Source of the DNA: Onchidella celtica
Taxonomy: Eukaryota; Mollusca; Gastropoda; Systellommatophora; Onchidiidae
Direction of reading: 5' to 3'
Length of the DNA stretch: 64,000 bases
Assembly: GCA_963931925.1 (NCBI GenBank)
Contig: OZ007570.1
Location: 48,142,556-48,206,555 of the forward strand
Both the position numbers and the translations under genes were made by a program. Numbering within the stretch: the stretch's first letter is position 1; every line of letters begins with the position of its first letter. The notes beneath the pieces are model-generated. The model saw only the letters and a program-made list of their open reading frames with translations, searched no databases and had not been told where the DNA came from. This document shows positions 44,891-56,878 of this stretch, piece by piece.

Positions 44891-46090
44891 TGTTGGATGA
44901 ACTACGAGTGGCTAATGCGGTTACTGCGTGGGTTCAATAGTAACTCCCTTAAGGATACACAGGATTAACAAACACAGGGTTCTGCTGGCAATCTTATTTA
45001 TTCAAAAAAGCCTAACAAAGGTATCACTACCAAAAAGGCATGGGAAAAACTCCAAAGTCTCTCTGCTACTGGCGCAACTGGACTAGGCCATGTTTTGGGC
45101 GAGGCGCGCCACGGCAGGCCGCCGCCGGTCTAGGTTCACTGTGCTGTCGGCTTTTGTCTCTGCGTCTTTGATGGAGTGTGCTGACCACTCGAACTCGCAT
45201 CTTATTTATGAGCCCGCGCGGACGTCCGAGAGAGCTATTACGTAGTCTCGTTTTGGACAAGTGAAAGGTTCGGACATTGAGTCCAGCCGAACAACATAAC
45301 CGGTTAGGGTCCTAACACAATCGAATTTACAGTACGGTTAAAAGGGTGCACACAAAAGTCAATTAGATATCCCAGTAAACTGCAGAAATTACTCTAGCGT
45401 CCCCTCCAGCAATAATTGAATAAATTTGACCCAGGTTGGAATTATCGGGGATAACATGCGTCTAACTCGTGGTTTACTTTAAATCCGAGACCCTCTTATT
45501 AATTATTTCAATAGGACATGTGCATCAAAGTACAACGAAATTAGTACCATTATAAAGTAGAAACTTGCTGCTAAAATTCTAACTGACTACTTATACCAGA
45601 AACCCGGTACTAGTTTTAATATAAATTTTCAAAGTGTCAGGACTAACAACATTCGACAATTTTGTGCGGGATACTTTCATCCATTAATACGACGTATCTC
45701 CATTGATAACAAACGTTATCATGAGTACCTATTTTGTACCGATAGGGTATTGTCTACTCTCAAAAATGAATTCGGGTTCCCGTCTTTCTGTCGGTGGACA
45801 ACAACGAAGGAGCGAGTTGTAAGAAACTTAAAGCCATGATATAAGAGTTGGAAGCCCGGTGGTCAACATTTCCAACTGACCAATCAAAATGCGCGCTTTT
45901 CCTCGTGATGTGAATAACGGGTCCCGCGCTACTATTACAAGGGAAATAACCCAATTAATGGTACTCGGCCAAGTGTCCATAAACTACTATGAGTGGCCGT
46001 CCCTCACTCACGCACTAGAGTTACCATGAAAGCACATTAAAAATAGAAAGTCGTTCATCCTCTCACAGTACATCACAAGTGTGTAGTACA
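44891..46090 (-). repeat. Solo LTR (1200 bp) with 5-bp target duplication
   Basis: It begins TGTTGGATGAAC and ends GTAGTACA, and TGTAC flanks it on both sides (44886-44890 and 46091-46095). No internal retroelement region is present, so it is a solo LTR. Read on the minus strand it has a TATA-like CATAAATAAG near 45208 followed about 200 bases later by AATAAATAAG near 45000, so the element pointed leftwards. Its first 380 bases recur at 63611-64000. Confidence 0.8.
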
Positions 46091-46095
46091 TGTAC

Positions 46096-46757
46096 ATAGT
46101 CCATGCTTGTATGCTAATAAAAACTCTATTTGGAATGTTTGATTTCTAACCATAAAAAGTGAGTTTAGCTATTTCTTATACAGAGACTTGTTTGTCAAAG
46201 TTTTGAGTGTCCAGTGCTATTTCTTTCTTAAATTAGAGCTGACCGAAAATGGCTCCTGATATTACATATCGCAAAAGGGGTGAAATTATTGAAAATTAAA
46301 AATTGCATAACTTCCTTAATGTTGATACATTACTGTATCAGTAATAAGTTTAATACCAAAATGTTCATTTCAATTGAATAACTTGTTTTCTAGGAATCTC
46401 CATTTTGAAAAATCAATGTGGAGTAGCTACATTGACCTCTTTGTGGAATCCTTGATACATCGTCAACCCCACATCATGCAAAATTAATGAATAAATGTTA
46501 TCAGTAATAAATTTCTCAATTTAAAGATAATAATTCTTTTGCCCTTTTACTTCATTACTACCGTACCTCTCAATAAGAATTACATGTATTTAAAGAAATT
46601 TAAAGAAAACAGTTACAGAAATTGGTGAAGAACATAAAAATTTTTCTCATATTTTGACCCCCAGACATTTATCAACCCCTTGGGTAGGCACAACGACACC
46701 CAGGTGGCAGTATCAACCACTTTGTCTACCCCTGGTCTAAATCAGTACATGTACATG
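46096..46757. other. Interval without recognisable genes
   Basis: AT-rich sequence with short direct repeats. Nothing can be supported between the solo LTR and the ATGT microsatellite. Confidence 0.5.
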
Positions 46758-46794
46758 CATGTATGTATGTATGTATGTATGTATGTATGTATGT
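46758..46794. repeat. (ATGT)n microsatellite, left of the R2/R4-like LINE fragment
   Basis: About nine uninterrupted ATGT units. The same unit in the same orientation is found on the far side of the LINE fragment (47805-47840). Confidence 0.95.
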
Positions 46795-47804
46795 CATCAA
46801 GATGGCGGCTGAACTAGCTGCGCTTTTGTGTAGTGCTGTTCTTCCTGCTGTTTTGGGGCCGTGATCCGTCGTAACTGCCGCCGATAACGTAGCCATGGTG
46901 AACAGAACTGTGGGCCTAGTCCCTAGGCTCAGAGTGTGTTATAAAAGTGCCATGAGAAGTGGAAGGATAAAACTTATTTCACCTGGAACTCAAGATTTCG
47001 ACCGGAACTACCAAAATGTCGACCATAACACACTGTGGAATCCGGTGAGTTGGAATCGCTTTAACAACGCCCAGCTTTGGGACGAATTCATTATGAAAAG
47101 GCTTTTCATATTGCTATCAGCACGAAGCCTACCATCTTTAAACCCCGCTATGCTCATCCAGATCCTAGTATAGCATGTGGTGAAAAATACTGACTATTCT
47201 ATCAAGTGTGTTCTACAACAAGGTCAAGGACAGTGTGTGCAACAAAACTAGGCCAGATGGCCAACCTTTCAGTGGATCAGATGCAACATCCTTTACCACC
47301 AGAGCAACACGTCCTGACATCACAGTTATAGACAATACTAATAAGAAAGTCCAGATCGTTGAAGTAGCAGTACCATACGACTGTTACACTGATAGATGTT
47401 ATCAAGGCAAATTTGACAAAATTTCCCATTAGCCATTGAAATCAGTGCTATGGGATACCAATGTGATATAATAGTTTTAATAATTGGAAGCTTGGGAAAT
47501 GTTCACAGAAGATTTATTACTGGGCTGAAGAAACTAAACATTAACAATTCAGAAAGTAAGTTCATATCTAAGTACTGTAGTATCAGTTCAGTTATTGGAT
47601 CATTCAAAATCTGGAATAAAAGATGCAGGTCGTATAATAGGAATTATTAACTCTATTTAAAAACATGTTCCAGTTTTGTCCATCCCTTCCATAGAAGAGA
47701 TAAAGTAAAGCCACCCATCATGGTACAATTTCCACTTAGATGTAATGTTTCGATATTATATCTGTACAATCTGTATTGTATTCACATGGAAATAAAGAAT
47801 TTTT
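46795..47804 (+). pseudogene. R2/R4-type LINE fragment with restriction-like endonuclease domain, frameshifted
   Basis: From 47208 the frame carries FTTRATRPDITVIDNTNKKV then QIVEVAVPYD, the PD...(D/E)-x-V core of the PD-(D/E)XK endonuclease at the C-terminus of R2/R4/NeSL-type LINEs. After a frameshift near 47432 it resumes with MGYQCDIIVLIIGSLGNVHR, the usual continuation. Upstream (46895-47173) a frame with LWDEFIMKRLF probably belongs to the same ORF. The 3' end has AATAAAG and then ATGT repeats. The reverse transcriptase itself is absent, so this is a 5'-truncated dead copy. Confidence 0.75.
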
Positions 47805-47840
47805 ATGTATGTATGTATGTATGTATGTATGTATGTATGT
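47805..47840. repeat. (ATGT)n microsatellite, right of the LINE fragment
   Basis: About nine ATGT units directly abut the LINE 3' end. Confidence 0.95.
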
Positions 47841-48297
47841 TTACATATATGTATACATGTTTCTGATTTGAAAGGGAGATAACACGCAAGAACGACTGAG
47901 TTTTTCTTCTGTGAAATTTGTTCAGATCATATTTTGGAACATCTTCTACATCATGTGTATTTTGGTGGGCGGAATGTGGAAAGGAATTTTATTGGCTGAG
48001 ATGTGTGCTGTGTATTGATGTAAAATTTCAGTATCAGTTATTGTTGCAAGGGAAATGATATACTTGAGAATTAAAGTGTGGGAAACATTTTGAAGTAGCA
48101 ATTTGAATGGTTTAGACTTGCTTTGCAATTTGAAACACCATTGTATTTTTTACGGGCTTACAGCTAAATTTCCTGCATCTGATTTTTCTGCTAATTTTTT
48201 TAAATTGTGTAAATTAAATGTAAATGAAATTTGTGGATGTTGGCAATACACCTAGTTATAATTTATATTTATTTTTAGGAGTTGCTGTTGATATTGT

Positions 48298-48636
48298 AAA
48301 GTGCTTTACAGAAGGCTACTCAGAATAAGTTGGACAGAAAGGAGAACAAATACAAGCATCTTAGAACAGCTTGGCACCACTAGAAGAATAACACCTGAAA
48401 TAAATAAAAGAAGACTTGCATACATCGGCCACGCGGCCCGAAACAAAAGCACGGCCCTTATGATATCAATCCTTCAAGGAAAGACAGAAACAAAGAGAAA
48501 ACAAGGAAGACCACCCATTACATATCACGATAACATCAAGAAAGTCAGCCAGCTGGAAATAAGTGAACTAACTAGGAAAGCTAAGGACAGGATTGGGTGG
48601 AGGAGATTTTGTCGTGACATCCACTGTAGCAGCTAA
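48298..48636 (+). pseudogene. LINE reverse transcriptase, C-terminal fragment
   Basis: A 111-codon frame reads YRRLLRISWTERRTN, ILEQLG, then LAYIGHAARNKS, ILQGKTETKRKQGRPPITY and WRRFCRD. This is the familiar C-terminal end of endonuclease/reverse-transcriptase LINE proteins (RISWTE..., GKR..GRP, W...D). It is 5'-truncated and no RT core is present. A short direct repeat of AGGTGACAGGTGAGGTGAC follows at about 48659-48677. Confidence 0.75.
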
Positions 48637-48679
48637 CATCGATGACGATGAAGCCGACAGGTGACAGGTGAGGTGACAA

Positions 48680-51145
48680 TTTAATATGTAAACAAGTAAT
48701 TTTTTTTTTTAGCCAAAAGCAATAACCCATGATAACAAAGCACAAGAATGAAACTATTTCTGTGGGTCATATTGCGACGAGCATAAAATACTGATTAATG
48801 CATTAATAATCAGTGTACATGATGTATTTAAAAATACACAGAGTAAATTAAATTGGATGAGAGGAGCGTGAACAAAAACAAATTACAATGCCTAAAATTT
48901 TAGGCTTTTATAACCAAGATCGTTCGATTAGGCTTATAATGTAGTTGAATGCATACATTGATTTTTTGAATTTTTGAGTTACTACACCTTCAGGGCGCGG
49001 TGGCGAAATTTAGTAATTAGTATTAGACTATGGCAGGAATTTTAAGCATCGAACTTAACATTATTATGTCTGGTGACACAGTGCATCTTAAGAGGGGTTT
49101 CAAGTTTTAAGAACTTCAGAACTGCTTAAAAGAAATGGATGCTCAATTAAACAGTCTGTAATAAATGACAATGTTGATTATTTTCCCTGGTTTATTTTGT
49201 TCTGGAACACCCAGGCCATAATACACATGCATGTATTATGATTCGGATATTTGAAAGAACACTGACCTAGTTATATTGAAGAGAAACCTCGTCCCCGGCA
49301 TGGCTGAGAAATTATTTTTAAAAGAGTCCTCTTCGTGGTAAGATACGCTCGCTAACGTCAGTATCACTTTACTTATTCAACAGAACATGGAGATCAGTTT
49401 TATCAACAGGAAAGACCTATGTTTTAATGTGCATTTGGGGGGGGGGGGGGCAAGCGGTTGCCTGGAAACGGTTGACAAGCGCTGTTTCACAGTAATAACA
49501 GTCACAGTATTATGGTCATCACAGTAGGAATGTTTTGTATTTTAAAAAAAAGATTAATGGAACATACATAGTTTTGTACTTCCAGTTCCACACAGGCTTC
49601 AACACATATAATGGTATTATCATAATTCACACAGTAACACGGTTTTGCCAGTGTGGATTACACGCGTGTTCATGTATCGAATACTCTCGTGATATGTAAA
49701 TTAGAAAGTTGAATAAAATCTAGCCAAGTGAATTATGCACTGTAAATGATTATGAAATATTAATAGGCTACATGTAGTAAAAAATGAAATTAACATGCAT
49801 TATTTTCTTGATTAAGTATAAATGATGTACTGTATGTATTAAAGAGGTCTGCAACCAGCGGCTCGTCACATGTGATTCTTTTGGCTTTCATCTGTGGCTC
49901 CTTCCTTTTCTCACTCTGAAACAAATTGAATTCTATCGAAATCTCAGATAAGGCTCTTCTTCTCATGAAAGTCTCCGACCCCTAATTTACATACACTAAA
50001 ACAAACCGGCTGACACCAACAGTAGCTAACATTAACAATGAATGCTCGTAACTCAAAGAATTACTGCATTCGAAGCGGACAGATGCAACTGATGTGAGAT
50101 AGAGATGAATTTCCCTACCATAATGAGAAGGTAATATACACGTAATGATGGTGATAACTGATTATATGGATAATAAAAATAATAATAATCTGGAAGCACT
50201 CAGCAGCAATCTTTATCAAGTTTATGGGTGTATTATTCAACTAAATATCGCTTTATCGAAAATGCAAAGGTATTTCAGTAGAATTTATCATCTGTGTCGA
50301 CATCTAAAGAAAACAAAAAAAATTCTATAAATAACTTTATCTTGAATGTTTTTGTCTATCCATGCAAATTCTTGGCTGTTGGGGATGCTGTAATGATTAT
50401 GTTTTCATCAGATAAGAATATATGACACATGTATTACATCTCCAAGAATGGGTCAGCCCCCACCCCACCTTATATTTTTTTTTCTTTTTCCAAACATATT
50501 TACAATGTACTGTAATGTATATAGAACTTCTCTTTTAACCCAGAGATCTACGATTATAGTCTACCAGTGTTACCAATTGAGATGTTTATTTTGGGAGGTG
50601 TCGCTGCCGTGGGCATTTGTGCCTCCTGTTTCTTGTTGGTGTTTTCTTGTTTTCTTTCTGTCTTCTTCGTGGCTTTCCTAGCCCTCAAAAGGGCTCCCTT
50701 ATGGGTATCTTCTTCTTTCCTTGTTTGTTGGCGCCCGTAAAAAAAAAAAAAAACAGGAGAGAGTAAAGATTCCTATCGTTGGGGGGGGGGGGGGGGGGTA
50801 GTAGGGGATCCTTATAACTTAGAAGGATTTATCCCCACAGCAAGGGCGGTAAATGTTTACAAATATATGTTTTATTTATTTATTTAATTGTTGTCGCCCC
50901 TGCCATTGGCAGGGGAGACAGACTATAGTGGGTTTTGTTGGGGGGGGGGGGGGGGGGACATGGCTTTTTGCCACACACGAAAAAAAAAAAAACTGGGGGG
51001 AGGAGGGGATGGCCATGGATGGCGCTAGCGTTTTATTTATTTATTTGCTTATTTACTTGTTTGGAGTCTACCAGTGTTTTAAATGACTCAATATTATATA
51101 GAATTTGTTCATAAAATCTCTAAATGGAGATTCATAATGTAATGG
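48680..51145. other. Repeat-rich interval without genes
   Basis: It contains G homopolymers (49437-49450, 50781-50798, 50940-50957) and a perfect hairpin CCCCTGCCA-T-TGGCAGGGG at 50897-50915. A possible hAT-type MITE remnant spans 49842-49983: the left end GAGGTCTGCAACC and the right end, read inverted GGGGTCGGAGAC, are similar, but no clear target duplication is seen. Confidence 0.5.
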
Positions 51146-51153
51146 TTTTAAAG

Positions 51154-51315
51154 CAGTGTTTCTCAAGGTGGGGTGTGGAAATATTTTTTAAAATCCTATT
51201 AAATACTATATGTATATTAATTCTAACTTTGTGGACCGTAGTGGAGCGCACACTTTTTTTTTTTTTTTTTGGTGAAAATTGAAGTGGGGTATGGGACAAA
51301 AAAGGTTGAGAAATG
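51154..51315. mobile_element. hAT-type MITE (162 bp) with 8-bp target duplication
   Basis: TTTTAAAG occurs exactly on both sides (51146-51153 and 51316-51323), the 8-bp duplication expected for hAT. The left end is CAGTGTTTCTCAAGG and the right end ends GGTTGAGAAATG, so the ends are inverted. A related internal block (AAATTGAAGTGG...ATGGGACAAAAAA) is seen again at about 55826-55895. Confidence 0.75.
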
Positions 51316-51426
51316 TTTTAAAGTTTCATCATTTATCAGATTTAACTAATTACCCTAAAATTTTGATTGTGCCAGACTACATACTACAAGATTACGCATT
51401 TGTACTTCTTCTTTTGTAATGTTGAC

Positions 51427-51730
51427 TCATTCCAGTCCCTTTGGCACCACGAAGCCTGCCGGGTAAACGGTTGCTATAGTGACAGCCAGCCATGCGAAGT
51501 AGTGCCAAGGTAGTAGGTGGAGATGTACGGTGGAAGCCTCGTTGCGTGGGGTAGTACTAGTACTAGCAGTAGTTGTATCATTACTGTCAGTCCTCTTGTT
51601 GCCACCACCACTGTCTTTGCTGTGAGAGCCTTCTTTGTTAGTGGCAGTGCCGTTGGTTACAACTCCTGAGCCAGATGATGTACAACTTCCCGTAGTCATA
51701 TTTTGGGCCGTCAAGGTTTTATCTTCGCTC
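51427..51730 (-). CDS. Secreted glycoprotein gene, exon 3
   Basis: The acceptor CATTGCCAG completes a Gly codon. The exon encodes the Ser/Thr-rich region and the hydrophobic C-terminus and stops with TGA at 51427-51429. Confidence 0.6.
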
Positions 51731-54700
51731 CTGGCAATGAAGATATTATATATATATTTATATAAAATTAAGTGCAAAATATTCATTACGAGCCACATAC
51801 TCATTAGTTCAACGTACAGAAATTTACATTAAACTTTTACTTGATGCAAATAATAATGAGTCGAATTACAATACAGTGGTAATAATGAGTCGAATTACAA
51901 TTTCAAATAACACTAGACAAGCCTGTGACCGATTGGGTCACCCTTTAAAATTTAGTACAAAATATTCATTACGAGCCAGATACTCATTAGTTCAACACAC
52001 AGAAATCTGCGTTAAAATTTCGCCTGATGGAAATTCCATTTAGTGTCCAGCAAAAGTAATACAATGTAATGAGTCGAATTACAATTTCAAACAAGACTAG
52101 ACAGTCCTGTGACCCGTTGGGCCATTTTTTTGTGTTCTGTCTGGACTTGAACATTTTAATTCTATTCATTCCAACAGCAAAAACATCTGTGTTCCGAGAC
52201 CGCATGTGTTATATAAGTCAAGGCTAGGTATATTTGGGCGGAATATGGCCTAAATAGCATAAAAACCTGGTTCCGGGTTACATGTATTTGGGTCCATAGT
52301 GCAAGTTTGCAGTTTGCGGAGTGGCCGAACGGTTAAGCGATCTGTTTTCTCCTTGGCAAGGCGACGGGTGCCGTAGCAGAGGTCGCGGGTTCTAATCCCA
52401 TCTTGATCACTTCTCTTTCTTCCTTCTTTCACTCCTGCTTTGCTTTTCTGAGCACTATAACTAGGCACTACAACCTTGGTTCGCCTGATAATTATTTTCC
52501 CCCAAATACTTGAATCGACAATTGACACCGTAATCCGCGGTGGCAATTGACACTCCCTTGCCTAAAATACCTTCGGCCCAAATATACACTTCCAAAAGTC
52601 TAAGAGAAAAGTACATTGTTGTACACGTCTCTAGCTGATCGCTCTCGATTTCATTCTTTTGATGTAAGTAAGCCCATCTTTTTTTACACCACCACACATT
52701 TTTATGTCTAATATAGTAATAAGAATGGCAGGATTGCTAGCCCCTCTCAAGGAATGAATTTAATTTTCAAGACAAACTAAGTAGGCCTATGAGTTTGTAT
52801 GAAATGGCGCTGGCTTAAGAGCCGCATAATTATGAGATGTTTCCAATAGAGTTGGTAAGCAAACTTGCCAGCAAGTCACTCAAGAAAACAGTGTTTAGGT
52901 TTTCATTTTAGGAGGTTCGCTACCCTTGGCATTTACATCTCACTTTTCTTGTACTTGTTGCGATGTGTTTTTGTGGTAGGGATACGTTTTTTTTTTGGAA
53001 GAATTTTGCCCGTACAGCGACCTTGTTCGGCCTACTCTTCTCAACGTTTAACTGCCAAGGTATCTTTAACGTGCGCAACGTTTACACGGGCCCTCCGAGT
53101 TTTTTTTTACCCTTATCCGAGATGACACAAGGGCTTGATGCTACATACCATAAGATCGGAGATAGGAATGTTTTCCCCCGACAAAAAAAAATTCCAACAT
53201 GCCTGCACCGACCGGGAATCGAACCCGGCACCTTCGGTTGAGAGGCTAGCACCTTGCCTCTAGGCTCCAGCAAACACGAAGTGCACGCAGGTTTTATGTG
53301 AGGGATAGTTAATCAAGCATACATGTATTTTGCTGATGGAGGGGTATTGTGTTGGAAATCTTCAGTTTCGCTGTGAAGATTCTTTTCTTAGCTTAGGAAT
53401 AGGATGTTATGCCATGGCGCAGATATCACTGAGATTCTGACGTTCATCAACTTGATGAGAGAGAGAGACAGAGACAGAGAGAGAGAGAGAGAGAGAGAGG
53501 CAAGTAGGCAGACAGAATGGGAACACGTATAATAGAAACAACGACATTAATTTTACAGAAATTACACAGATCTCTTACACATGTAGCCTATGCTTGCAAT
53601 CAAAGAGGGATGAATTCTTGACGAGAGCATGATTTAGATCAAAGAAAATGATGGTGAATTTTGGTTATTATATTTTCTAGCACTCACCCACACACGGCTT
53701 TACTAGCTTCACAGAGACCGGTGACGTTATTTCCATTGGACAAACAGTAGACCGTTTCACTGGAAGTATTTGAAGGAGTGCACGTTTTGGATCCATTGAA
53801 GTCTTTACAGAGGTCTGTCTTGTTCAAAGTATTAGATGTCTTTTCTGATTGGTCTGAAAGCATGATTAATGTTAAATGTTAGATTGATTTCCTAAAACAT
53901 AGGTAGTTGCTGCTGTTAAATGAACTACAATACTGCGGCTCCATTCAATTTCAAGAGGGTGGGATGGGGTGTACGGTTTTTCTGACGACCAATACATTGA
54001 GTGGGTCTGGCGATATCAGGCTTAGTGTGAAACATCAAGTTCTTGAGAAAACCCCTCCAAATGTGGAAATATTTTGTGTGGAACTTGAGATTTGCTTATA
54101 GAATTTTTCTGCATTCAGGTAAAATATTTTGCTTCAAATCGTTTAGAAACATTTTTTAAACATTTATAATATGTTTTAAACAGGTATGAAAAATTGCATC
54201 TTAAGCCCGATTTCGCCAGATCCTCTCAGTCTCCGTCTCCCACTGACTTTAAAACGTTAGATTCATTGCCTAATACTAATAGGTAGCTGGTGTTGGGAAA
54301 TTGACGACAATTTTAAAGCTGCAATAAATTTCACATGAGGAAAAAATGATACGCTAATATTTTGGAATGTTTTGGCGAAGCGAAATCTGTTACTGATACT
54401 ATATTATCATGAAAGAAGAAAAAGAAAATCTAGCATTAGCAAAATAACAGACGATTTACAGTAAAATATAAAACATGAGTACATATTTTCAATGTGCGCT
54501 TTTGCATCAATATTGAACGTGGGAAGGGACTAATTAAAGTACATGTAATTCATTTAATATTTTTAAGCCTGTCAACGGAAAATGATGGCTGATTTTAATG
54601 GGTCTCAAATAACAAATTTTACAATCGATCGTGAACAGATCTAGTGATTTTTACATCTTTTCAGATACGAGGACGTATGGAAAGTTTCATCTCATAATTC

Positions 54701-54865
54701 TTATTTGAAACTTGCAGTGTCCATCGCTCAAAGAAAATCACAACAAGATTTAAGAGCCATTAACTAAATTAACCTACCAGCAGGCGCCTCGGAGGTAACC
54801 ATGGTCACGTGAACAAGTGCCATTATCATTAGACTGGACAATGCGAGCGTTTTCCAATAAGCCAT
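51427..54865 (-). CDS. Secreted Cys-containing, heavily N-glycosylatable protein of unknown family
   Basis: Three exons on the minus strand (54778-54865, 53688-53853, 51427-51730) join in phase into 185 codons plus TGA. Exon 1 is a clear signal peptide, MAYWKTLALSSLMIMALVHV. Exon 2 has five Cys (LCKDF, KTCTP, VYCLS, GLCEA, AVC) and exon 3 one more (TGSC). N-x-S/T sites are frequent (NKT, NGS, NTS, NVT, NMT, NGT, NDT). The middle of exon 3 is Ser/Thr/Gly/Asn-rich and the C-terminus is hydrophobic (FAWLAVTIATVYPAGFVV), which could be a GPI signal or a membrane anchor. I do not recognise a family. A TATA-like element lies about 180 bases upstream of the ATG. Partial tandem copies of exon 3 lie further right. 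The consistent phases support a real gene. Confidence 0.6.
51771..52127. repeat. Direct tandem repeat in the glycoprotein-gene intron
   Basis: Two units of about 175 bp (about 51771-51943 and 51954-52127) share AAAATATTCATTACGAGCCA, ATACTCATTAGTTCAAC and AATGAGTCGAATTACAATTT in the same order. A third partial copy is at 57061-57150 next to the duplicated exon. Confidence 0.75.
52312..52500 (+). repeat. tRNA-derived SINE, family 2 (Ser/Leu-like head)
   Basis: The head GCGGAGTGGCCGAACGGTTA looks like the D-arm region of a class II (Ser/Leu) tRNA. A B-box-like GGTTCTAATCC follows after a long variable part. A body ending GCACTACAACCTTGG completes the element. A second copy lies inverted at 58615-58812. 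The head does not fold as a clean tRNA and is not called as a tRNA gene. Confidence 0.75.
52910..53273 (-). repeat. tRNA-derived SINE, family 1, subfamily with alternative 3' end
   Basis: On the minus strand it has a B box inside CGGGTTCGATTCCCGGTCGG, then the conserved TCGGAGGGCCCGTGTAAACG and GCGCACGTTAAAGATACC, and ends near GTAAATGCCAAGGGTAGCG. It is part of a larger segment duplicated at 57465-58475. Confidence 0.8.
53458..53500. repeat. (GA)n microsatellite
   Basis: Nearly uninterrupted GA/GAGACA repeats. Confidence 0.9.
53688..53853 (-). CDS. Secreted glycoprotein gene, exon 2 (five Cys)
   Basis: The acceptor GCTTTCAG is used after one base of a codon and the donor is GG|GTGAGT. It encodes five Cys and four N-glycosylation sequons in 56 residues. 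Confidence 0.6.
54778..54865 (-). CDS. Secreted glycoprotein gene, exon 1 (signal peptide)
   Basis: The first ATG (54863-54865) starts a hydrophobic signal sequence ending TSEAPA, and the donor is G|GTAGGT. Confidence 0.6.
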
Positions 54866-55043
54866 TGTGAGCTGTAACGAGGACTCTTTTCCTTGCAATC
54901 CAGGAACAAACTGTTTAATATAAATGAAGTGATTGTCTTCTCCCAGCCTTTCTTCTCGATCCGGGAGCTGGTCAGAGTGCAAAATGACTCAGATTTCTTA
55001 ACCCGAAGAGTCGTTCACTGTGGGATCTTCTTACTGAGACCGC

Positions 55044-55051
55044 TTATTATA
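55044..55051 (-). promoter_or_regulatory. TATA-like box upstream of the secreted glycoprotein gene
   Basis: TATAATAA on the minus strand (context GGCTATAATAAGCGG) lies about 180 bases upstream of the ATG. It is a plausible core promoter, but no transcript evidence exists here. Confidence 0.35.
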
Positions 55052-55099
55052 GCCTACCAGGTGGAGACAATTATATTATCCGTTTAACTGAAAGCTCCA

Positions 55100-56395
55100 C
55101 GTAGTTTGGTTAACTGGCAGTCGTGCTTTTTTAAAGGCCATTTCCCGTGGCAACAAGACCAAATAACTTCTCGATTAATTTTTTGTTTCTTTTATTATGT
55201 TAAGAATAGTTTTTTTTCTTATTTCGAATTTGTTTTCCTTTTTTGTCTTTGCTGTGTTGCTTAGTCTTTCGCTATGGATCTCTATTTCTTAATCTTTTTC
55301 TTGTCCAATATTCAGTCTTTTAATACATTCTATAAACGTTGCCCCGATATAGAATAGATTGATGTATACGTTCCGTAACGTTTGGGGAAAGATATTCTAT
55401 CCCAGGGTACCAGCGTATTAACAACAACAACAAAACGAAATGACAAAATTACGTTTTACATTTTGTCCAACGGTGTGCTGACCTTTCAGGTGGTTTATTT
55501 TCATAATTTTATATAACTATGTCGCTATATCCTTTTTTTTTATTTTAAGAAGATGATTGGAAGGCCCTCTTTTGTCTCAGATCAGAGAGCTTCCTTACAT
55601 CAGAATTGCTCAAGGCGAAGCATGACAGTATTTTGGTGGGACTTCAGAATGGGGTGTAAGGATTTTTCATAGAAATCTTAATTTCATAGTGTATTTTTGC
55701 ACAGCTGTATAGATAAACTCTTGTTTGTTTATGAAATACAGTTTTAATCAAAATTTCTTTTGAATGTATACATACTGAATGTGACATGAATTTTTAAAAA
55801 CTGCTGCATACTGTACTAAATTTGTCCGATCGTGGTGAGGCGCAGTAGTTTTTTGTTGTTTTTTTAAAAATTGAAGTGGTCCATGGGACAAAAAATGTCT
55901 GTCACAAAATTTGAGGCTGTTGAATTGGCCACTCTTTTGCGACGTTAGTTCTTGTTTGTTCCAACTCCACTTTTTGCACAACTGAGAAATTTGATTTTTG
56001 GCTTTAGAATTAGCATAAGGAGTTCGAATAAATGGGAACTGTAAAAAACAGCTTGTTAACTGCCCCACCGTATTTTAAACAAATTATGTGAGTGTGTGCA
56101 TTCGTTATACCTTTTCTACATACAGTACTAAAATATCTCCAGTTTTTCAGAAAACGGAGAAAGAGAACAAACAAGAACCAATGTCGTGCCATGGTGAGTA
56201 AACACGTTATACTGTATATAAAAGAAATCAGACAACTTCCGAAATGTCTGCGAAAAGCAGTTTGTTTGTTTGTTTTGTCTCATAAGAGAAGGCTTGAACT
56301 ATCTCAATGTTTGAAAATTGTAGAGCTGATTTTCTGTGTTAACAGAAGTGAACAGGCATGAACAACAGACTATATAATCTTGAAGTTTCTGGTGT
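55100..56395. other. Interval with repeat fragments
   Basis: No gene is seen. A block at about 55600-55700 (TTCAGAATGGGGTGTAAGGA and onward) recurs inverted at about 59630-59700, and 55826-55895 resembles the inside of the hAT MITE at 51154. Confidence 0.5.
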
Positions 56396-56399
56396 TTGG

Positions 56400-56757
56400 G
56401 TGTTTATTTTAGGAGGTTGGTTGCCCTTGGCATTTACACTTTTCTGGCTTGTATTTTTCTTGTTTTTGAGAGTGTGTGCTTTTTTTTTTTTTTTGGGGTA
56501 GGCAGCGGCCTTGTTCAGCGCGCTCTTCTCGACTTTCAACTGCCAAGGCATCTTTAATGTGCGCAACGTGCACGGGGGCCCTCCGAGTTTTTCGTCCTTA
56601 TTCGAGAAAACTAGGTGCTCGATCCTACCTACCAAAGAATCACGGACAGGAATCCCCCCCCCCCCAATAATTCCATTCATACCTGCACCGACCGGGGATT
56701 GAACCTGGTACCTTCGGCATGAGAGGCGAGCACCTTGGCTCTACATCAACGTGTCCC
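56400..56757 (-). repeat. tRNA-derived SINE, family 1
   Basis: On the minus strand it starts GGGGACACGTTGATGTAGAG, has a B-box-like GGTTCAATCCCCGGTCGG, and the conserved TCGGAGGGCCC and GCGCACATTAAAGATGCC body. It ends near GTAAATGCCAAGGGCAACC. The C10 tract at 56646-56655 lies inside. Confidence 0.8.
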
Positions 56758-56878
56758 CAACTGAAAAGTCTCTGAAATTTAAGATCTATTTTTACTTCAA
56801 ATGACTTTTGTTGGAAGTCTTTCAACCTTTCATTTTTCTCACATTGGAACTTCATGAATCTTGTCTTTCTCTCGTTCT

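Noticed and set aside
52312..52420. Possible tRNA-Ser or tRNA-Leu gene
   Set aside because: The sequence does not close into a proper acceptor stem, and a second diverged copy with the same downstream body shows it is a SINE.
53200..53273. Possible tRNA on the minus strand (good B box)
   Set aside because: The same head with the same body occurs five times; it is SINE family 1.
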